Positions 56,204 through 64,000 of a stretch of DNA of 64,000 nt are shown here, piece by piece; the first letter of the stretch is position 1; the number at the start of each line of letters is the position of its first letter. The notes below the pieces were generated by a model. It made no database searches and was not told the origin of the DNA. It saw only the letters and a list, made by a program, of their open reading frames with translations. Position numbers and translations under genes: made by a program. This DNA comes from Lactarius indigo (lineage: Eukaryota; Basidiomycota; Agaricomycetes; Russulales; Russulaceae). The stretch lies in contig JAFKAC010000079.1 of NCBI GenBank assembly GCA_025766275.1, positions 62,001 to 126,000 on the forward strand, in the 5' to 3' direction.

Positions 56204-59200
56204 ATGAGTTCGCACGAATCGTCCCAATCGTCCCCCTCCCTCACCCCACCTACGACAATGTTCCCACTGTCGTCGTCACCCCCCCGCAGCGCAGATACCG
56301 GGAGCTCATCCGATCTCTCATCTCGGTCCTCCCCACGTACCCCATCTCCGCTCAACCCACACCACCACTCCCAATCCCTGACGCCGCCCTCGCGAGCCTC
56401 CCTCCTCCCCACTCCACCTCCAACAGCCGCACGTGGTCGCCTGCGCTCATCCGGCGCGCGGGATCTGTCGCCCGTGCGCTCCGCGGCGGCCGCGGCAACT
56501 CTGCCCGCCATCCCCATGACGCGCGTCGCATCTGCGCCAGCCGCTCCGCAGTCGGCCGGTGGAATGGGCATGCACCTGACCGCCTCTCCCGCGACGAGCG
56601 AGCCGGCCCTGTTCTCGTTCGCCTCCTTCACCTCTCCGCGCTCGCGCTCCTCAGGCACCTCCCCCGAGCGCGGCGCCGGCGGCCACGAGGTGAACGGCGA
56701 TGGCTCTATCACGCCCACGTCGACTTGGTGGAGTCACCACGTCCACCCGCCGCGTCCCTGGACGGACCCTTCGAAGCGCAAGCGCACGGTACCTGTCAAG
56801 CAGGCGGAGGAATACGTCCACACACGCTCTGTACGTCCGTTTTCTCCACTATTTCTCTGACAGCTTTTTTTACTGACATTGCTTCGTAGCGCGCGATCGA
56901 GGCCATCGGTAGCGTCCTCGGTACGGCGGCAAGCATTGGCCACGAGGCGCTCTTTGTCGGAGTCGACCTCTTGCAGTTTGCGCCCGTGCCTGGACTAAAA
57001 CTCGCAGGCGACATCTTGCTGAATATCTGGGATGCCGTGCAGATGGTCGAGGTGAGCGCGATGGGCACCCCATGCATGGTGCTGCTGCTGACCTCTCCAG
57101 ATGAACCGTCTCGCATCTCTGCGCCTGACCGAACGCTGCGCGGACATCTTGATTTCCGTGCGCGAAGAGATCGTAGATGCGGGTTACACCGTAGCCGAGG
57201 AGCTCCACGCGCCAATCGCAAAACTCGTCGAGTGCGTTCTGGCCGTCCTCATGTTTTTCATCTAATTTGCCACTCCACACAGGGCGTTCGAAGAGGTCTA
57301 CCATTTCCTCAAAAAGCTGGGCCATCGCCCTTTCCTTAAACGCTACCTGAGGCGCGATGAAATCCAAACTAGTATCACGAATTGCGACACCGCCCTCGAT
57401 GATGCCCTCGGGATGTTAGGCGTACGTGTCTTTTTGAGAACTCGGCGCGCCACGATCGACGCTGACGCGCTCGTCTGCTGCTTGACAGCTTTCCATCCAG
57501 ATCCGTACTCTGAAGCTCATCCAAGCCAACGAGCTACGACGACAGAGGGAAACGCAAGATCTGTTCGAAACGCTCTCACACCTCTCTCCCGGCCTGCCGC
57601 CTGTCCCTCTCCCCTCGTCACCTTCGACGCTCCAGTCGTCACCCGCAGACCTCGAGAGCGTGCGCAAGACGCTGAATGCCCTGCGTGCCACGCAGAACGC
57701 GCAAGACCGCGCCCACGACGCGGCGGACCTGCGCCAGCTCATGCGCGCGGCGCTCGCGACGAACGACGACGCTTCCATGATCGAGGCCCTCCAGATCGCG
57801 CGCAGCGAGATGCCCGAGGCCATCAAGACGCTGCAACGCGCGCTCGAGCGCGTCGTCGAAGACGGGCAGCTGGACGCCGAGGAGAGTACGACGCCGTTGC
57901 TGCTGGCCCCGGCTTTCGACACGGGCGCGAGCCGGCGCAGCGCGGACACGCTCGAGCGCGAGTTCATCGAGACGGGGATCGACGCGCTGCGGCGGATGTC
58001 GAGGGGTACGGACCTCGGCCTCCCCAGCTGGACGATCACGCGGTACGAGATCGACCTCGAGGCGAAGGTGGGCGTTGGGTTTTTCAGCGACGTGTTCCGC
58101 GGGAAGTGGCGCGAGCACACGGTCGCGATCAAGGTGCTCGCAGAGACGACACCGCGCAAAATCTTCGTGCATGAAGTCGAGATATGGAAGACCCTCTACC
58201 ACCCGAACGTGCTCGAGCTCCTCGGCGCGTCCAGCGCGAGCGGCGATCCGCCGTGGTTCCTGGTGAGCGAGCTTCGCTTTCCTGATTATCTAATCATACG
58301 TTCTTTGTTTGTCTGACAAAACATTGGCTTTAGGTGAGCAAGTATTATCCGCGGGGAAGCCTCGTCAAGTATTTGAAGGGCCTGAGCGACGCTGATGCCG
58401 CAAGAGTCGATGTATTGAAGATGATACACGAGATCTCGAAGGGCATGGCGTACCTTCACAAGCAGTGTGTGCTGCACGGCGATCTCAAGGTACGAATCCC
58501 AGCCGTAAAAAAACCGACCGTCGCGTGAAATGATATGGATGCCCGAGTAGGCCGCCAATATACTTGTCGACGATGACACGCGTTGCGTCATCTCCGATTT
58601 TGGTCAAAGCGAGATGAAGTCCGAGGTCTACCGCATCAGCCGTGCACCGCAACCACGTACGTTCGAATTTTCATTAGTTTGTCGTCCGCTCCCGCTCAAC
58701 TCAATCTGACTCTGTTTCCATATTAGACGGGACGTTACGTTGGCAGGCACCCGAGCTGATGCAAGGTGCCCAAGCGCTGACGCCAGCGATGGACGTCTAC
58801 GCATTCGCCATTTGCTGCGTGGAGATCCTCACCATGGGGGCCCTACCGTGGCCGCTCATGGACGACGAGGCGGTCCGACATTTCGTGCTGAGTGGGTATT
58901 CTCTCCTGCATGATTTGGCGTTTTTCCTGGTACTGATGTGAAACACCTGTCCAGACGAGAACATGAGGCCCTCGCTCCCGCCGTCCAGCCTCATCCCCGG
59001 CAAGCTCATGAATGTCATCCGCTCAAGCTGGGACCGCGACCCGACGAACCGACCCGCTTTCGATAAAATTGCACGCGAGCTCAAGAAACAGCGTGCGGAG
59101 TGGAGCGCCCAGAGCGTCAACTCGCCGACGTTGGATAGCCCGAGGCCGATACCCCTCGTTGTTGAATGGGACGCGCAGAACCCGCACCGCTCGCATCACT

Positions 59201-60544
59201 CGCCCGACATCATGCCGCGACCGCTGCCAGGCGATCCACAACCCCATGATCCACAGTCACCGGAACCACGGCCGTGCATCGCTGAGGACGAAGAGAGTTC
59301 GCTATCATCTGTGGAAGAGCTGGGCGATATTGTCGCGCCGCTGAAGCGAATCGAGTCGACGTCGACGAACACATTGAGGTCTGACGCGAGCGTCCTCGCA
59401 TCGGGCTATCTCACTCCCCCGGACCCCGACGACCTTGCTGCGAAATACCGGGACGAGCGTCGATACAGGATGCTCCTGCAGCACGATTACCACACTATCC
59501 GTGGGTATCCGATTCCGTTCTGCGCTTTCGTAACGCAAATATTCATTTGATGCCCCAATAGTCACGCTCCCGCTGTGGCGGCCGTCTCCTGTCGAACTCG
59601 GTGCGGTGGGTTTCCTATCGAAACCGGACGGACGCTTCGAGACGCTGTTCAACGCGTTCAAACCCGGGGCGACGTCCGGAGGCAAGGCGGACGAACTGCC
59701 GATGTTGTCAGGATACGGGAGGGTCTTGACGGGCAGCCAACGCCAGGACAAGCGCAATGCGGCGCAGCGCGGCCTCGATCGCGTCCACGGGTTATTTTCA
59801 TCTGCGTACGTACAGCCATCTCGGTACCGCCTCCATCACCGTCCCTTACCGAAACCCCCCATTGATCGGTGTTTCCCGTGCCCGCGCGCTGCACGCTATA
59901 ACCGACAGGCGGACGAGTCGCACGCAGTCGTTCCAGCTGCGCGCTCTGCACAAGGTGGCGTACATCTACGCAGAGTCGACGATGTACCGCTACATCACGA
60001 ACGTCGACGTGCCGAAGAAGTGGTTCCAATCCAACATCGATCACATTATGAAGATCTATGGCAGGGAGCAGCATCTCACGCGAGAGGACATCTTTCTCGG
60101 TACGCTCCGCGTTTCAGATAGTGGCGCTCTCGCTTGATTGTTTTACACGCGCCTACTCCCACAGTAATTGGGGCGTTGGACGCCCCTGACTATGCGTCCT
60201 TTGTCAGTCACAGCCATCCAGACGGCCAGGTGAGCTCACAAGTTTGGCGTAATTTGACAGCACACGCCCGCGGCTGAGCACTGATTGGGGATCCACTCCA
60301 CTACGTACAGGTCAACTTCAATGTGTTTGCGTCTGCCCACGTCGCACGCCCGTGGGGCGAATTTACCCTCACGTCAGCCGAACAAGCGATGGAGCCATCC
60401 GGGGACACAGTCCAGCAGGATATGGTCGGCGCCGTCACTGCGAGCAACGTCTCGCTTGTCAAGAACTCGTCAGAGCCCTGGGACTCTGTACTTCTTGCTC
60501 GGCTCCGATTCAAACCCGACATAGCTGAGCCGACCTCGTTGTGA
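56204..60544 (+). CDS. TKL-like protein kinase with MLKL-like N-terminal helical domain and C-terminal 'TLPLW' module
   Basis: Thirteen exons join exactly in phase: 56204-56830, 56890-57051, 57101-57231, 57283-57421, 57489-58262, 58334-58489, 58551-58656, 58727-58891, 58955-59500, 59562-59805, 59909-60099, 60165-60229, 60311-60544 (1179 residues). A disordered Ser/Pro-rich N-terminus is followed by a helical region (AGDILLNIWDAVQMVE, FEEVYHFLKKLGHRPFLKRY) resembling the four-helix MLKL/HeLo-type domain. The kinase has GVGFFSDVFRG, VAIKV, HGDLKAANILV, SDFGQ and LRWQAPE. After a linker comes LTLPLWRPSPVELGAVGFL, a C-terminal module frequent in Agaricomycete proteins. Catalytic residues look intact. 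Substrates unknown; a cell-death role by analogy with MLKL is speculative. Confidence 0.88.
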
Positions 60545-62850
60545 ACGTCTCTTTTTTCTTTTTTCCTTTTTTCTTGAACCCCACTATATCCGCACAAACA
60601 CCAACACCAACAATACACCACGGACGTTTTTTCGATGTACAGATATCACGAGATAGACCTGTATTTATTGTAAAAGACCTACACATCCCCAAATTGACTG
60701 TATGTTTCTTGAGCAGGCGGTTTCCTCGTGATTATGGAGTGTGGACGTTTGGTCATCATCAGTTGGAGGTAGATATACTTGGCGTCCCGGCGTCTTTCCC
60801 CATTTTGATCAATAAGACGTCCACTATCTGTCGGTGCATTAGCAAAAACCATCAAGTCGCGATGATCGGCCGACGTCTCAGTGAGCATGTAACACTCCTA
60901 GCAGGAGCTGTATTAGCCTGGAAGAACTGCGGATGACGTGCGCATTGTACAAATACTAGACGTTTACCTTACGTTAGTGTACTGCTGCCATTTACAGCAG
61001 TGTCAAAATTGAGCAGATTCGGGACATCCGACGGCGGCTTATTTATGCATGTGAATGATGTCCCCACTACAAGCATTTTAGGGATGAACGCCGTCTGGAC
61101 CACAGCCCCAAATCCGAAAAAAGGTCTTTGGGACCAACGAAACACCTGTGCAATACGTTTTATATATGAACCTTCACCAGTTCACATCATTGCAGTGACT
61201 GACTCCTCGAAGACACCATTATCGTCCACAAGTCGGATTTGGAGACACACCTCTTCGCTCCTGGTACTGTATTCGCCCCTTCAATGCGGGATCAAGCCGT
61301 AAGCACCGAAGATCGGAAGAGATATGGCCCTCCACTCACAGTCGACCATCATCGCCAAGGCACCAACCACCGGCACTCATCTATTGAACGCCACAATAAA
61401 CGAAAGAGCGGACTTGGGGGCGTTCGTCCACTCTCCGGGGTTTGTTTGCCTTCTGTGATCTCCCCCTCTTCCCCAGGCAGGCCGACATCCGCTCCTGTTC
61501 TCTCTCTCTCCTCGGCGACGTTCGTTGGACTTCGTTGCATACGCGCGGTTGTAGCAGCGACCTAAATCCAGTATTTCCCGACGGGTTGCCATCAAGCGAC
61601 CATCGCATCCTTTGGCCCGCTGGCAATGGAGTAGTGTACTCGCGGACGACGCACCACCACGTATCTTTTTTTTTTTTTATTGTAGAAAAAAAAAAAATCA
61701 TGTGCATGTGCAAAGTATGCAGGGACGAGGCGCCTCGACTAGACGAACAGAGGCGTCATCGGCCTGTACTACTGAATGAGCGTGCAGTCAGTTGGTCGGG
61801 CTACGGACGTCCTCGGGAAATTTTGTTTAAATATCAGTTCAGGCACAGACGGGGTTCGCGAGGAGTATGTCATGGAAACTTCTGTTGAAATGTTGATATT
61901 TGGTCGACTTCCGATACAACGGGACTTCACAGGAACGAGGATCACAGTTGAGTTGTCGTTGGACACGTGGGTCGCTGGGTGTTTATGTAATAATTGGGTT
62001 CACACACTCATAGTAGTCCTTTGGCCTCATCAACGAAAACAAAAAAAGAACAAGAACAAACTCGGTCTTGATCTTGAAAGTACAACGTCACCGTCCACCA
62101 AAATATCACCCCCCGCCGTCTCTACCTGCGTTTCTGTGTTTCATGAGCCATTTAGCCAATTCGTACCGAAATTGGTTGCCCCAGGATATCGATTTCGATG
62201 TTGACCCAGGACGTACTACGTGAGTCACGACGCGCTAATTTGCAGGGTTACTTCTCACGACGTCTCCTTGGGGTACGACGTGGTCCCATAGACACAATTG
62301 TTCAGCGGCGGTGCTAACAACGTCTCGTTCTCTTTTGACGTAATCTCGGCTGTATCAAGGTTGCACTGCACCGTAGAGTCGTGCTCCACGAGATCCCATC
62401 TACTTAGAGTTCAAATCTTTGTGGCGAGATAAGACCCACAGGCTTTGCAAGGCGTATCGAATTTTGCGCGTAGCAGTTAGTCGGGGAATCTAGTCAGATA
62501 ATGCTCTATTAGTGCCGTAAACCCGACTCCGAGGAGAACCATTTCCGACAGCAGCCCATAGTTAACTCTGAACCAGCGATCTAGCCCCATTCTTCTTTGC
62601 CCTCACCTTGGATCCAATCGAATCATTTCTTTTTGCAACGCGAAAATCGCAATCCAGCTCATCCCGACTGGTCGGCGAGGATGATGGCCTGGATAGGTAA
62701 GTTTATGACAACTATCCAAACAATCCGTGCCTAAAATTCGTGGATAGCCAGAGCATGTTTGACGTTGCCGTGCTTGACTTGCCGTGCCTCCGTGGTACTA
62801 CATTCGGCGTTGCCCCAAGAGAGTCGATCCTGCTAATTTTATGTGCGTGG
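60545..62850. other. Intergenic
   Basis: About 2.3 kb contains no supported gene. It holds a T-run/A-run inverted pair near 61666-61697 that could form a hairpin. Confidence 0.4.
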
Positions 62851-62858
62851 TATATATA
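62851..62858 (+). promoter_or_regulatory. TATA box candidate for the WOPR gene
   Basis: TATATATA lies 68 bases upstream of the start codon at 62926, a usual distance range for fungal promoters. Confidence 0.5.
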
Positions 62859-62925
62859 CAACCTCACATTGATTACATTCTAACGCAACAGTTGACCCAT
62901 CCCCCCTCACACTTTCTTGTGCACC

Positions 62926-64000
62926 ATGGCCTATACATCTCAGGGTAACCACCCCCGATCGCACTTCGACTTCACCACTCATCCTTCCCTCCGTACGTTT
63001 CTATCATCCCCCGGTCCTGCATCTCTCATCACCCATGGACAGACATTCGGGATGCGAGAGACGCCCACATCATTCTCGAAGCCGTCAGGCTCGGGGTTCT
63101 CCCATTGATCACCAGACGTTTGTCATCTACATGAGCGGGAGCAGCTCTGCTCAGGGCACGTCTTTGTGTGGGAGGAGGCAGAGTTCAAAGGTGGCTTGGA
63201 ACGATGGACAGACGGCCGACGATGGTAAAGGCAATCCACTATGCGCTCTTTGCTGTCGTCTGAGCTCCAAATAGGTCCCAAAGCAGAATGCGTGGAGATT
63301 ATCTATTTTACGAGGAAAAACTCGAAGCGACACAGGAAGAACGCGATCTAAAAGCTGCGAGGCGGTGCGTCTATTTTAGTATTCCATTCTGGTTCTAGCC
63401 CCTTACCTGGAACATCTAAAGGGCGCGACGTACTCTCGACCCACTCTCAGTCCCTCCACTCACCAATCGGCGCCAAGATAGACCATCGAAGCCAAATGGC
63501 CTTACGAAGCAAACGTTCTCGACGCAAGTGTACCTGCCTGGTGCCAGCACACCACGAAAATGGCACATCGTTGCCTATTTCTCGGTACGGTAGATCTGCG
63601 CGTCGTCACATGTCTCTCACACCCACTCTATTTTCTGTTACCAGGGAAATGACTACACACGGCTGCAGACGATCGACGATATCGAACAGCTGCGCAATAT
63701 TCGTGTCCCCCACGGCATTTACGTTTCCAGCAAAGGCTCTTACAAGCGGGCTGATACTTTCCCATGTGAACCCGACGAAGATGATGCCATCTACCCGAGC
63801 CACCGACAGTCGCTCCCCGGCCGCCCAGGCTCCTCCTCATCATCTGTAATGATGGTTCCAGCCCAAGCGTACATGTGCGGCACTCAAACTGTTGCCGCGC
63901 GTCCACAGTCTCCTCTTTCCGGAAATCTTCCACGCCTTTCCTCCGTGGTTGGTCACACACCACCGGTACCAGCAGGTATGCCGGGATCGCCCACTACCGC
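62926..64000 (+). CDS. WOPR (Gti1/Pac2/Wor1-type) transcription factor, partial at right edge
   Basis: Exons: 62926-62992, 63043-63224, 63274-63364, 63482-63584, 63645 to the edge. The first WOPR half reads HIRDARDAHIILEAVRLGVL, then FVWEEAEFKGGLERWTDGRR and FYEEKLEATQ. The second half reads GLTKQTFSTQVYLP, PRKWHIVAYFS and LQTIDDIEQLRNIRVPHGIY. These are the DNA-binding blocks of fungal regulators of morphological switching and development. After the domain the protein becomes Ser/Pro-rich and runs off the window. One base must be skipped near 63132 (TGA in ACATGAGCG) to keep exon 2 in frame. Confidence 0.87.

Noticed and set aside
1..64000. tRNA or rRNA genes
   Set aside because: No convincing A-box/B-box pair or rRNA core was noticed by eye; a covariance-model scan would be needed to exclude them.

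Overview
This looks like a nuclear genome segment of a mushroom-forming basidiomycete (Agaricomycete-type). Coding regions are split by many 40-70 bp GT-AG introns, and the protein families are typical of that group: DUF6533 membrane proteins, small membrane proteins with a 15-bp microexon, Goodbye-NACHT-ankyrin STAND proteins, an MLKL-like TKL kinase with a C-terminal 'TLPLW' module, and a WOPR regulator. All exon joins here were made by eye, without transcripts.

Layout. 1-4180: 5' part of a Ty3/gypsy chromovirus on the minus strand (LTR, gag, pol running off the left edge). 4181-5880: satellite-like DNA. It holds a 70-bp minisatellite, a 52-bp duplication and a tandem array in which two units carry a complete hammerhead-ribozyme-like core with covarying stems. 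5882-8100: a 5'-truncated, opposite-strand relative of the same gypsy family (chromodomain tail to 3' LTR), then a third diverged LTR. 9622-25159: single-copy genes: METTL24-like methyltransferase, small membrane protein, O-fucosyltransferase-like protein, DUF6533 protein, Pro/Val-rich protein, AGC-like kinase and MFS transporter. Most of these carry single-base reading-frame breaks. 26350-40014: a tandem array of a ~6-kb unit. Each unit holds a STAND (NLR-like) gene plus relics of an ankyrin gene and of the methyltransferase; there are two nearly complete STAND genes and one decayed one. 43914-60544: four clean genes: TLD/OXR1-like, C2H2 zinc finger, peroxisomal acyl-CoA oxidase and MLKL-like/TKL kinase. 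62926-64000: 5' part of a WOPR (Gti1/Pac2) transcription factor, cut by the right edge.

How it fits together. The left ~8 kb is repeat-rich accessory DNA. The middle is a rapidly duplicating intracellular-receptor locus of the kind linked to non-self recognition in fungi, and the window also carries an MLKL-like kinase. Links between them are inference. The most unusual signal is the pair of hammerhead-like units at 5500-5571 and 5637-5707.
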